DNA from: an uncultured Alphaproteobacteria bacterium | GTDB taxonomy: Bacteria; Pseudomonadota; Alphaproteobacteria; RF32; CAG-239 | NCBI GenBank assembly: GCA_949297415.1 | Contig: CASFSV010000036.1 | Span: 1 to 64,000, forward strand | Length of the DNA stretch: 64,000 nt | Direction: 5' to 3' | Part shown: positions 53,885 through 61,365 of the stretch, piece after piece | Numbering within the stretch: the stretch's first letter is position 1 | Layout of the letters: every line of letters begins with the position of its first letter | The notes under the pieces: model-generated | Seen by the model: only the letters and a program-made list of their open reading frames with translations | The model's database searches: none | What the model was told of the DNA's origin: nothing | Position numbers and translations under genes: made by a program

Positions 53885-54633
53885 AGAAATATGATGTTAT
53901 TTATTCATTAGGTTCAAATTGTGCGTGTGCACTATATTTGAATAAGAATAATTTACGAAATACATCAGGTCCTTTGGACTGGGTTGTCGGTATGGATTTT
54001 AAGCAAAAAATAGACTTAATACTAAATGATTTTAAGGAATACTGCAACTTAGAAGATTTAGAGATAATAGCATCAAAGAATGAATGTGATTCCCATATTT
54101 CTTGTAAAAACAAAAAAAATGGATGTTATTTTTTTCATGATTTTCCAATGAATGTTCCTTTAGAAACATCATACCCCCAAGTTGCTGAAAAATACGAGAG
54201 AAGAATTAAAAGATTTTATGATAATATATATACTAAAGAAAAAGTACTTTTAGTATGGTTTAGCTTAGACATAGAGACACCGCTAGAAGACATAAAGCAA
54301 GCAAGCGAAAAGATGAACCAAAAATTTGGAAAAGAGATAGATTTGTTATGTATAGAGCATAATGAAAATTTATCGGAAAAAGAAATAAAAATTCAAAAAC
54401 TATCTAAAAATGCCACCAAAATAGAATTATATGCTAAAAATCATGAAAACATAGATGGATTTAGTAAAGGGAATGTAAGAAAGTGCAACAAAATATTTAA
54501 GCAATATGCATTAAAACAACCATTTGCTAAAGTTATCAAGAGACTGGTAATAAAAATTTTATGTAATTTAATACCTATAAAGAGTTTAAGAAAAAAGTGT
54601 CGTAATCAATGGTTATATGAGAAAAATAAGTAG
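53878..54633 (+). CDS. DUF1796 putative papain-like cysteine peptidase
   Basis: N-terminal 'DVIYSLGSNCACALYLNK' followed by 'LRNTSGPLDWVV' is the DUF1796 signature (Ser-Leu-Gly-x-x-Cys and PFDW-like). The candidate nucleophile is Cys14 in 'GSNCA'; His in 'YFFHDFP' could complete a dyad. 251 aa. Overlaps the GT4 gene by 7 nt. DUF1796 proteins recur in glycan clusters, where their activity is not established; a transferase-like role is equally possible. Very A/T-rich. Confidence 0.82.
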   Translation: MVKKYDVIYSLGSNCACALYLNKNNLRNTSGPLDWVVGMDFKQKIDLILNDFKEYCNLEDLEIIASKNECDSHISCKNKKNGCYFFHDFPMNVPLETSYPQVAEKYERRIKRFYDNIYTKEKVLLVWFSLDIETPLEDIKQASEKMNQKFGKEIDLLCIEHNENLSEKEIKIQKLSKNATKIELYAKNHENIDGFSKGNVRKCNKIFKQYALKQPFAKVIKRLVIKILCNLIPIKSLRKKCRNQWLYEKNK

Positions 54634-54643
54634 AAGAAAACAA

Positions 54644-55609
54644 ATGTCTAAAATATCAATAATAATACCAGTGTATAATGCAGAAAAATATCTGGAAATG
54701 TCGTTGAATTCAGTAAGAAATCAAACATTTACAGATTATGAAGTTATTTGTATGAATGATGGTTCAACCGATAATTCTTTACAAATATTAAAGAAATATG
54801 CTGAACAAGACAGGCGGTTTAAGATATATAACCAATCTAATGCAGGTGGGAGTGTGGCACGCAATAATGCGCTAAAAAAAGCAACAGGAAAATATATAGC
54901 TTTTCTGGACAATGATGATGTATATCATCCAAACTATTTGGAAAGACTTTACGAAAATATAGAAAAATATGGAGCAGATGTTAGTTGTTGTTCATATATA
55001 CGTTTTGAAGGTGACGGCAACTATAAATTTAATGAGAGAGAAAATACAGAAAAACATTTATTCGTATCAGAAAATCCTTTTATAGATAAATTTAGGCGAA
55101 AAAAGAAAGTAGAAACCCTAATGTGGACTAAATTATATAAAAAAGAATTATTGGAAGATATAAAATTCTCAGAAAAATTACCGGCAATAAACGATATATT
55201 GTTCAATATCGAGGTATTATTAAAAGCGAAAAAGTTAGTGCAGATTAAAGAAAAATTGATTGCATATCGCATAATTCCAACTTCTCAAACAATGAAAAAA
55301 TTAACATTAAATCGCTTAGAAGAATATAGAAACCTAGCCATAGAGTTAAAACAATTATCAAAAAGATATGAAAAATATAACAATATAATAGAAAAAATAA
55401 CCGCCAACTACATCTATGGAATGTATGTAACAGAGGTAAAAGACAAATATAAAATAGCAGATGAACCAGAACTATACAAAAAAATCGCACAAAATATAGC
55501 AGCCCTAAAAGAACAGAAAATATTTAATCCGCAAAAATTAAAACTTAGTCGACAAATACAATTATTTTTCTTTTTAAGAAAGATAAAGAAAACAAATGAA
55601 GCAGAATAA
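54644..55609 (+). CDS. Family-2 glycosyltransferase
   Basis: 'ISIIIPVYNAEKYLEMSLNS', 'VICMNDGSTDNSLQILKKY', 'GGSVARNNALKKATGKYIAF' and 'LDNDDVYHPNY' (DXD-type). 321 aa from ATG 54644; an in-frame ATG nine codons earlier overlaps the DUF1796 gene. C-terminal region is helical and basic. Last gene of the island. Confidence 0.9.
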   Translation: MSKISIIIPVYNAEKYLEMSLNSVRNQTFTDYEVICMNDGSTDNSLQILKKYAEQDRRFKIYNQSNAGGSVARNNALKKATGKYIAFLDNDDVYHPNYLERLYENIEKYGADVSCCSYIRFEGDGNYKFNERENTEKHLFVSENPFIDKFRRKKKVETLMWTKLYKKELLEDIKFSEKLPAINDILFNIEVLLKAKKLVQIKEKLIAYRIIPTSQTMKKLTLNRLEEYRNLAIELKQLSKRYEKYNNIIEKITANYIYGMYVTEVKDKYKIADEPELYKKIAQNIAALKEQKIFNPQKLKLSRQIQLFFFLRKIKKTNEAE

Positions 55610-55618
55610 TAACAAACA

Positions 55619-55643
55619 AAAAAGCTTCCCGAAGAAAGCTTTA
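55619..55643 (-). terminator. Terminator of the YwqK-repeat gene
   Basis: Minus strand AAAGCTTTC, loop TTC, GGGAAGCTTTTTTG. Confidence 0.75.
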
Positions 55644-55645
55644 TA

Positions 55646-56485
55646 TTAAAACTCAACAACTTGAATAATTTCACCCTTTTGGTAAATAACCACTTTGGTT
55701 AATTCGCCTTTAGAATTAAATTCCTTTGCAGAGCCGTCAAGTAAATCATTTTTGCGGTGTGCCAAAATTTTCGGCTTTTCATTTTTATAGTAAGAATAAG
55801 CAGGGCCTTCGCGTTTGCCATTAACATATTCTACATATGCAGTCAAATGATTTTCAGGAGTATAAAAACGGGAAGGACCATGCAATTTACCTTTTTTATA
55901 GGTAACGGAAGACTTAACGGCACCATTATCATAATATTCTTCAAACACGCCGTTCTTCTTACCGTTAATATAACTACCTTTACGCATCAAATCACCGTTT
56001 GGATAATATGCCAACTGTCCGCCGGAAAGTTTACCATTGTGGAAGTAACTAATTTCATGTTCGGCACCATCTTGATAGAAAGTAGTCGTTTTACCATGAG
56101 GTAGACCATTTTTATATTCAGCTTCCATCATGACACTTCCATCGGTATCAAAAGCTTTATACAGTCCACTGATTTTACCGTTAACATAATGGATTTCTTC
56201 TTTAAGCTGCATATTTTCGGCATATTTTTGATAAACACCGGTAATAGGTTTGTGTGCTGCATCATAACGAATGCCGTTTTCTTCAAAAGAAGTGTCATCA
56301 GAATAAAGAGTAGTAAGCTGAGCAACATGACAAGCAGAAAGCAAAAGCAATATAACACTCATGCCGGCAACTTTTCTCGCAGCGATTTTTCGCTGTGCTA
56401 ATTTTCTTAAAAGCATACGTCTTAAGGCTAATTTTTTTGCTACAAATTTTTGAGCCGTCACTGTTAAAATATCTTTTTTTGCCAT
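55646..56485 (-). CDS. Lipoprotein with MORN_2/YwqK repeats
   Basis: About ten repeats of the kind 'G....Y..NG....E..Y.NG' ('YVNGKISGLYKAFDTDG', 'YHNGKLSGGQLAYYPNG'-type) fill residues about 75-270; these are MORN_2 (YwqK) repeats. A lipobox 'LLSAC' (Cys near 50) follows a hydrophobic stretch, but an unusually long, very basic N-region of about 40 residues comes first. ATG 56485 has GAGAGG; a second ATG at 56362 (Met42) would give an ordinary lipoprotein signal. Function unknown; YwqK-type repeats often occur in secreted or toxin-related proteins. Confidence 0.8.
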   Translation of the reverse strand: MAKKDILTVTAQKFVAKKLALRRMLLRKLAQRKIAARKVAGMSVILLLLSACHVAQLTTLYSDDTSFEENGIRYDAAHKPITGVYQKYAENMQLKEEIHYVNGKISGLYKAFDTDGSVMMEAEYKNGLPHGKTTTFYQDGAEHEISYFHNGKLSGGQLAYYPNGDLMRKGSYINGKKNGVFEEYYDNGAVKSSVTYKKGKLHGPSRFYTPENHLTAYVEYVNGKREGPAYSYYKNEKPKILAHRKNDLLDGSAKEFNSKGELTKVVIYQKGEIIQVVEF

Positions 56486-56637
56486 ATCACACCTCTCTAA
56501 AAGCAGAAAATAAATAGTCTTAAAAAAGTTAAAAAGAAGTAAAAAATAATAAAACTGTAGAAAAAACAAGAAAAAAATAGCAATTATAAAAGAGTGAGAT
56601 ATTCTAAAAATCGGAGTGAAAATAAAGGAGGCAGGGC

Positions 56638-57108
56638 ATGAAATATAATAAAGTGGTATATACCAAGATTTCTCCTGAAAAAAGCAAGTGGCAGCGACAA
56701 TATTATGATCGCCGAATAAAGAAGGCTTTTGTAAAATATTTAGCATATAGTAGCTGGTTTGATGGTGTTTTAGAGGAAAAAGAAATAGAAGAAGCTAAAA
56801 AAGGGTATTTGCCTCCAGATTTGGATGTCCATCATATTTTTCCGCTATCCGGTTCAGAATCAATGGAAGTACATTCATTTACGAATATGTCCGTAATACA
56901 CAAATCAACACATCTGGCGATAAATCGCCAGATTTTTTATCCCCAATTAAAAGATGTCAGCAGTATGCAAGAAGGAGAAACTAGAGAAATAATAATACCA
57001 ATATTTAAGCCTGTAGATGCCGGAAGAATTATAGCAATAAGGCAACGTCAAACAGCGCGTCCATGGCAAATGTTAAAGAGTGTATCTTTGGTAGGATATG
57101 CACGTTAA
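56638..57108 (+). CDS. Small HNH-type nuclease-like protein
   Basis: 156 aa. 'DVHHIFPLSGS' (His65-His66), 'FTNMSVIH' (Asn83) and 'THLAINRQIF' (His92) give the H..N..H order and spacing of HNH nucleases. The N-terminal 60 residues are basic and helical and could bind DNA or RNA. No Cys zinc ribbon. Strong GGAGG ribosome site. Stand-alone; no intron, intein, phage or immunity gene is seen next to it. Activity inferred from motif only. Confidence 0.7.
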   Translation: MKYNKVVYTKISPEKSKWQRQYYDRRIKKAFVKYLAYSSWFDGVLEEKEIEEAKKGYLPPDLDVHHIFPLSGSESMEVHSFTNMSVIHKSTHLAINRQIFYPQLKDVSSMQEGETREIIIPIFKPVDAGRIIAIRQRQTARPWQMLKSVSLVGYAR

Positions 57109-57123
57109 AATCAAAACATAATC

Positions 57124-57151
57124 TTGACAAAACATTTAAAACAAGTAACTT
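57124..57151 (+). promoter_or_regulatory. Promoter of the redox gene pair
   Basis: TTGACA (57124-57129), 16-bp spacer, TAACTT (57146-57151). Confidence 0.6.
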
Positions 57152-57172
57152 AGAGCAAAAGGAGAAAGTAAG

Positions 57173-57532
57173 ATGTTAAGATTTTTAAGTTTATTGATAG
57201 CATTAGCGTTAATGGCGACACCTGCAGAGGCACGTAAAAAGAAACTTCCAACATTGGAAAATAATAAAGCGTATGTACTTTATTTAGAGGGATGTCCAAT
57301 TTGTACGCAAGCCTTAGAATATATAAATGAAAGATATTTGACACGTCTGGATGTAGTAACGGTAAATTTGGAAACGGAAGAGGGGCAAGCACTATTAAAA
57401 CAATGTGCCAAGAAGTTTAATTTTCAACGAATTCTGGCCCCTGTAATATGTATTGGGGATAATTATTTTATGGGATGGTCAGGAAAAGCCGCCAAAGACT
57501 TTGACAAATATTTGGTGGAGTTGCACGAATAA
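57173..57532 (+). CDS. Periplasmic glutaredoxin-like protein
   Basis: Cleavable signal peptide (1-20, ending 'ATPAEA'), then a thioredoxin-fold domain with 'CPIC' at 41-44, the cis-Pro region 'LAPVICIGDNYFMGW', and a C-terminal helix 'KAAKDFDKYL'. 119 aa. Paralogue of the lipoprotein at 4534 but secreted rather than lipidated. Ribosome site GGAG. The rubredoxin fusion gene starts 63 nt downstream, so they may share a transcript. Confidence 0.8.
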   Translation: MLRFLSLLIALALMATPAEARKKKLPTLENNKAYVLYLEGCPICTQALEYINERYLTRLDVVTVNLETEEGQALLKQCAKKFNFQRILAPVICIGDNYFMGWSGKAAKDFDKYLVELHE

Positions 57533-57595
57533 AGAAAAGTCAAATCTTGAAAACGAAGATGGTCACAATATTTAAATAAGAGTAAGGATAAAAAT

Positions 57596-58276
57596 ATGGA
57601 AGAAGAAGCACTGTTTGCACTGAGTAATGGTTTATATGTATTGGGCGCGCAAGATAAGGATAGGTATGTTGGTTCATTGGTAGATGCGGTTTCGCAAATT
57701 GCCATCGGTCCAAACCTGATAATTTTATCGTGTATGAACAGTAGTTATACCAAGCAGACGATAGAACAAAGCGGTGTTTTTTCTATAAGTGTTTTGCCTA
57801 AAACAATAGAACCATTTGTTATCGCAAATTTTGGATTTCAAAGTAGCCGAGATGTAAACAAGTGGGATAATGTGGTAAAAGAAATCAAAGACGATTTACC
57901 ATATATACAAGCAGCAATGGCGAAGATACGCGCCCGTGTTGTAAATAAACAGGTTTTTCCGAACAATACTTTATTTATAGCAGAGGTAGAAGATGCCTTT
58001 GAGTTGAAAAAAGGGGAAGAACCATTAACGTATCACGATTACAGAAATGGATTTAAGGAGAAAGTAATAATGGCATTTCAAGCATCAAAAAGTGAAGAAC
58101 AGACAGCAAAAGCAGAAACCGTTGCTGCAAAAACCGAAACACATGAACAAAAATGGGTTTGTACGGTTTGTGGATACGTTTATGACGGAGATGTACCGTT
58201 TGAAGACTTACCGGCAGATTGGGTATGTCCACTATGTGGTGTAGGTAAAGAGCTGTTTGAATTAAGAGACGCTTAA
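57596..58276 (+). CDS. Flavin reductase-rubredoxin fusion (Hrb-like)
   Basis: Residues 1 to about 160 are a flavin-reductase (flavoredoxin-like) FMN-binding domain ('[20 protein letters not shown]', '[18 protein letters not shown]', 'FSISVLPK'). A short linker leads to a rubredoxin domain with Cys189, Cys192, Cys211 and Cys214 ('[12 protein letters not shown]', '[10 protein letters not shown]'). This matches high-molecular-weight rubredoxins that pass electrons from NAD(P)H/flavin to oxygen- or NO-reducing flavoproteins in anaerobes. 226 aa. Complements the rubrerythrin at 5713. Confidence 0.92.
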   Translation: MEEEALFALSNGLYVLGAQDKDRYVGSLVDAVSQIAIGPNLIILSCMNSSYTKQTIEQSGVFSISVLPKTIEPFVIANFGFQSSRDVNKWDNVVKEIKDDLPYIQAAMAKIRARVVNKQVFPNNTLFIAEVEDAFELKKGEEPLTYHDYRNGFKEKVIMAFQASKSEEQTAKAETVAAKTETHEQKWVCTVCGYVYDGDVPFEDLPADWVCPLCGVGKELFELRDA

Positions 58277-58277
58277 A

Positions 58278-58317
58278 TAAAAAAACACCCGTATTCAAGC
58301 GAATACGGGTGAAGTTT
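58278..58317. terminator. Bidirectional terminator
   Basis: CACCCGTATTC, loop AAGC, GAATACGGGTG; strong T-run on the minus strand (nitroreductase gene), shorter tract on the plus strand. Confidence 0.82.
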
Positions 58318-58333
58318 TAAGTAAAGGGCGAAA

Positions 58334-58933
58334 TTATTGAACTTTCGGATAACCGATAGCTTCGGTCATAACCACTTCCAAATCGCCTTCAAGCTTGAGC
58401 GCTTGTTTGAGTTCAGCACGATCATAAAGTCCGCGAACAACACATTTTAAATTTTCAGAAGCGCAATAAAGGCTTGCATTTTGGTACATAGAGCCGGCAT
58501 GCATTTCACCATATTTCTTGTCTTTTGTAACAAATAGGAGATGAACCGGCGCATCTAGCGCAAATTTTTGATCTTTTGCCAAGAGGGAACGTAAATCTTC
58601 AGAACCGAGTTGTTTTAAGACATTAGCTTTGGCATCATAGATGTAAGAACCAGAGGGAAGTAAAACATACAAATCAATATCTTGCCGATTTCTGGCGGTA
58701 GGAACAACACGTTTACCGTCTTCGGAAGAGATTCCCCAAGTAGCCCAGAGCAAATCGGATAAGTGTTTATCAGAAAGCATTTTCGTATCAAAAGTACGGC
58801 CGGAACGACGCGTAGCAATAGCATCCATAAGAGGGATACCGCCGGAAGTAGAGGGTTCGGGCAATTTAATATCTGCGGCATAAACAGATGAGGCAGAGAG
58901 CATCATCATAGCTCCAAGAACAAATTTTTTCAT
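58334..58933 (-). CDS. Exported nitroreductase-family protein
   Basis: Signal peptide 'KKFVLGAMMMLSASSVYA' then a compact nitroreductase/SagB-like domain: 'PLMDAIATRRSGRTFD', 'LSDLLWATWGIS', 'VVPTARNRQDIDLYVLLPSG', and 'GSMYQNASLYCASENL' (FMN-binding helix region). 199 aa from ATG 58933 with GGAGG. Most nitroreductases are cytoplasmic, so export of an FMN protein is unusual. Substrate unknown. Confidence 0.87.
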   Translation of the reverse strand: MKKFVLGAMMMLSASSVYAADIKLPEPSTSGGIPLMDAIATRRSGRTFDTKMLSDKHLSDLLWATWGISSEDGKRVVPTARNRQDIDLYVLLPSGSYIYDAKANVLKQLGSEDLRSLLAKDQKFALDAPVHLLFVTKDKKYGEMHAGSMYQNASLYCASENLKCVVRGLYDRAELKQALKLEGDLEVVMTEAIGYPKVQ

Positions 58934-59110
58934 AAGACCTCCCAAATAAAAAATAAATTTTAACGTTAAAAATATAGTCAGAAAAAGCATAAAAAGTCTT
59001 TAATAAAACCGATTTACCCACAAAAAAGGGGATAAGTGAAGAGAAATATTGCGGATTTTGGCGGTTATGGGGCTAAATAAGGAGAGATAAAAAACAACAA
59101 AGGGACGAAG

Positions 59111-59845
59111 ATGAATCGGCGTGAATTCATAATAAATTCGCTGATGACACTGGGCGGAACGACATTGTTGTCGGCATGTAAAGAAGAAAAACAGGTCAGG
59201 GTAAAGAAAGGAGAGGAAAAAATGAAAGTATTGATGATAAACGGCAGTGCACATGAAGAAGGCTGTACCTATACGGCATTGAGAGAAGTGGCTAAAGCAT
59301 TGCAAGAAGAAGGGATAGAAAGTGAAATTATTCAGCTGGGAGCAAGCGCATACAGAGATTGCGTTGGTTGCGGGGGATGCCGTAAATTGGGACATTGTGT
59401 ATTTACGGATGATATCGTAAATGAGTTGGTGGAGAAGGCTAAGAGTGCTGATGGTTTTATTTTTGGCACACCGGTGTACTATGCGCATCCGTCAGGAAGG
59501 TTGTTAAGTGTGTTAAATCGCGCATTTTATTCTGGCGGAGCTGCATTTGCATATAAACCTGGAGCAGCGGTTGCGTCAGCCAGAAGAGGCGGTACGATAG
59601 CATCGATTGATGTAATAAATAAGTATTTTACGATTAATAATATGCCGGTTATATCGTCAACATATTGGAATGAAGTGCATGGAAATACGCCCGAAGAGGT
59701 AAAACAAGATGAGGAAGGAATGCAGACCATGCGCAATTTAGGTAAGAATATGGCATGGGCATTGAAGTTGATAGAAGAGGGGAAGAAGTTGAAGATTCAA
59801 ACTCCAGAACCGGAAAGAGGAGCCAGAACCAACTTTATTCGCTAA
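59111..59845 (+). CDS. Iron-sulfur flavoprotein-like oxidoreductase with twin-Arg lipoprotein leader
   Basis: The flavodoxin-like NADPH-dependent FMN reductase domain starts at Met38 ('KVLMINGSAHEEGCTYTAL', FMN phosphate loop) and contains Cys84, Cys87, Cys90 and Cys96, the compact C-x2-C-x2-C-x5-C motif of Isf proteins that binds a 4Fe-4S cluster. Residues 1-23 look like a Tat-type lipoprotein signal: 'NRREFI', 'TLGGTTLLSAC'. An in-frame ATG at 59222 (Met38) has a very strong AAGGAGAGG site, so a second, cytoplasmic product is likely. Confidence 0.85.
   Translation: MNRREFIINSLMTLGGTTLLSACKEEKQVRVKKGEEKMKVLMINGSAHEEGCTYTALREVAKALQEEGIESEIIQLGASAYRDCVGCGGCRKLGHCVFTDDIVNELVEKAKSADGFIFGTPVYYAHPSGRLLSVLNRAFYSGGAAFAYKPGAAVASARRGGTIASIDVINKYFTINNMPVISSTYWNEVHGNTPEEVKQDEEGMQTMRNLGKNMAWALKLIEEGKKLKIQTPEPERGARTNFIR
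59208..59224 (+). promoter_or_regulatory. Internal ribosome site and start inside the Isf-like gene
   Basis: AAGGAGAGG at 59208-59216, five bases, then ATG 59222-59224 in the same frame as the long form; stronger than the site for the upstream ATG at 59111. Confidence 0.65.
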
Positions 59846-59913
59846 AAAAAGATTGACAAAAAAACAAAAAGAGTACAACTTAAAAGCTGTCAAATAATTA
59901 AACAGATATTTTT

Positions 59914-60279
59914 ATGGGAAATTTTATTATGAGTAATTACGTACCGCTGAATGTACAGTGTGTCGTAAGAGATGTTTGGGATATTCTATTAGTAGCGGGC
60001 TGTCTTTTTCTGATTGCCAAAATCATAGAAAAGATAGGCGAAGCACGCGATGAATGTAAGCGACAAGAAAGATTTTCCGATTATTGTCAGCAACGCTCAG
60101 CTTTTTATCGCAAGGAACGAGAAAAAGTTCTGAATTATTACCGCGAAAAGGCTCAGAAAAACGGCCATCTTACGGAAAAAGAGCTAGAAGAAACCCGTTT
60201 TTACATGGAAATTAACAGTGGAGATGAAGCAGGATGGGAGGATGAATATAAAAACTTCCGCCAAGAAATACATTGCTAA
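59914..60279 (+). CDS. Membrane-anchored charged protein, 121 aa
   Basis: One TM helix (about residues 20-40, 'VWDILLVAGCLFLIAKI') followed by a cytoplasmic-looking charged coiled coil rich in Arg/Glu/Lys. The layout matches the two J-domain genes that follow (short N-terminus, TM, charged helix), but there is no J domain. No Shine-Dalgarno at ATG 59914; a second ATG at 59929 (Met6) is possible. A TTGACA lies at 59853-59858. Confidence 0.65.
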   Translation: MGNFIMSNYVPLNVQCVVRDVWDILLVAGCLFLIAKIIEKIGEARDECKRQERFSDYCQQRSAFYRKEREKVLNYYREKAQKNGHLTEKELEETRFYMEINSGDEAGWEDEYKNFRQEIHC

Positions 60280-60300
60280 AGTAATCAAGCAATTAATAAA

Positions 60301-60332
60301 CGCCTCTTAGAAAAGGGGCGTTTTGCTTTTTA
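60301..60332 (+). terminator. Terminator of the 121-aa gene
   Basis: CGCCTCTT / AAGGGGCG stem (one T-G pair) followed by TTTTGCTTTTT. Confidence 0.75.
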
Positions 60333-60359
60333 AAATCGCCAAAACAAGACACAAAAAAC

Positions 60360-60387
60360 TTGACAAAATAAAAATATGAAATAGGAT
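60360..60387 (+). promoter_or_regulatory. Promoter of the first J-domain gene
   Basis: TTGACA (60360-60365), 16-bp spacer, TAGGAT (60382-60387). The transcript would start only about 14 nt before ATG 60408. Confidence 0.65.
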
Positions 60388-60407
60388 AAAGGCAATTAAC
60401 AATTATT

Positions 60408-61196
60408 ATGGACTTAAAATTAGAGATTATGAATGCAGTAGAACTATTGGTAATGGCAGTGTTTGGTTGCATAATATTATGTAGTGTATTTCTCTATGAG
60501 AGAAAACGCAAAAAGCAAAAACAAGCACGTCAAGAAGAGCAGAAAAGGCAAGAACGCGAACGCCAAGAACGAGAAAGGCAGGAACGCGAACGTCAAGAAG
60601 AGCTGAAAAGGCAGGAACGAGAAAGAGAAGAACACGAACGCCAAGAGCGCTTAAAAGAAGAAGCTATGAGCAGAATGCGTGAACAAAAAGCACGTGAAGA
60701 AGAACGTATAAAAAACACATACGCAAAAGCTAAAATTTTCTTTCAAGGTATATGGGTTACGCATCAACAATTACAGTTTTTAGCCAATCATACAGAAGTA
60801 AGCTGTATGCGTGGAGAGAAATTACGAGATTTTTTAAGTAATTTAGGAAAAACAAATTCCTTATTTGCCGACTTTACTCAAGAAGCAGAAACCCGCCAGA
60901 AAGAAAAAGATAAAGCACAAAGGAGCAGTTATAGCCAAACAAAACAAAATCAAGGTTATAGAACAACTTCAGCAAACACTGGTCAGGCACAAAGCGTAAA
61001 CGTCAATTCTTTCTATCAAATGTTCGGATTAACGCCGGTAACACTAACGCAAGAAAGCTTAAAACAAGTATATCGAGAGTTAGTTAAAAAGTATCATCCG
61101 GATAAAAACAAAGAACCAGATGCGGCAGAGAAGTTTCAAAGGATACAGCGTTGCTACGAATATCTCCAAAAAGAACTTCACCGTAAGGCAGGTTAA
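60408..61196 (+). CDS. Membrane-anchored protein with C-terminal J domain, 262 aa
   Basis: TM helix at about residues 10-28, then a long Arg/Gln/Glu coiled coil with near-tandem 'RQERE' units (about 35-100), a linker, and a C-terminal J domain (about 200-258: 'FGLTPVTLTQESLKQVYREL', 'KKYHPDKNKEPDAAEKF') with the HPD tripeptide that stimulates Hsp70 ATPase. So it is a class C DnaJ-like co-chaperone that would recruit DnaK to the inner membrane. No Shine-Dalgarno at ATG 60408; Met8 (ATG 60429) is an alternative. Confidence 0.85.
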   Translation: MDLKLEIMNAVELLVMAVFGCIILCSVFLYERKRKKQKQARQEEQKRQERERQERERQERERQEELKRQEREREEHERQERLKEEAMSRMREQKAREEERIKNTYAKAKIFFQGIWVTHQQLQFLANHTEVSCMRGEKLRDFLSNLGKTNSLFADFTQEAETRQKEKDKAQRSSYSQTKQNQGYRTTSANTGQAQSVNVNSFYQMFGLTPVTLTQESLKQVYRELVKKYHPDKNKEPDAAEKFQRIQRCYEYLQKELHRKAG

Positions 61197-61220
61197 CAGC
61201 TCAATTAGAGTGAGTAAAAA

Positions 61221-61251
61221 CGCCTCTTGAAAAGGGGCGTTTTGCTTTTTA
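61221..61251 (+). terminator. Terminator of the first J-domain gene
   Basis: CGCCTCTT, loop GAAA, AGGGGCG followed by TTTTGCTTTTT. Confidence 0.75.
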
Positions 61252-61278
61252 AAATCGCCAAAATATGACACAAAAAAC

Positions 61279-61306
61279 TTGACAAAATAAAAATATGAAA
61301 TAGGAT
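61279..61306 (+). promoter_or_regulatory. Promoter of the second J-domain gene
   Basis: TTGACA (61279-61284), 16-bp spacer, TAGGAT (61301-61306), identical to copy 1. Confidence 0.65.
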
Positions 61307-61326
61307 AAAGGCAATTAACAATTATT

Positions 61327-61365
61327 ATGGACTTTAAAATTCAAGGATTATGGCAATCGTTATAA
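61327..61365 (+). other. Short upstream open frame overlapping the J-domain gene start
   Basis: The ATG corresponding to the start of the first J-domain gene encodes 'MDFKIQGLWQSL' and stops at 61365, in a different frame from the gene starting at 61350. It could be a relic of the duplicated start or a leader peptide controlling the gene. Confidence 0.5.

Larger units (their letters stand above)
60301..60421 (+). repeat. Duplicated terminator-promoter-start module, copy 1
   Basis: About 120 bp nearly identical to 61221-61341, with a few substitutions and 1-nt indels. It spans the hairpin that ends the upstream gene, the promoter, the leader and the first codons of the next gene. Confidence 0.93.
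61221..61341 (+). repeat. Duplicated terminator-promoter-start module, copy 2
   Basis: Second copy of the module at 60301-60421. In this copy the conserved ATG (61327) opens only a 12-codon frame because the sequence diverges right after it. Confidence 0.93.

Noticed and set aside
59000-59488. 162-codon minus-strand frame over the flavoprotein gene
   Set aside because: Antisense shadow of a gene with clear FMN and Fe-S motifs.
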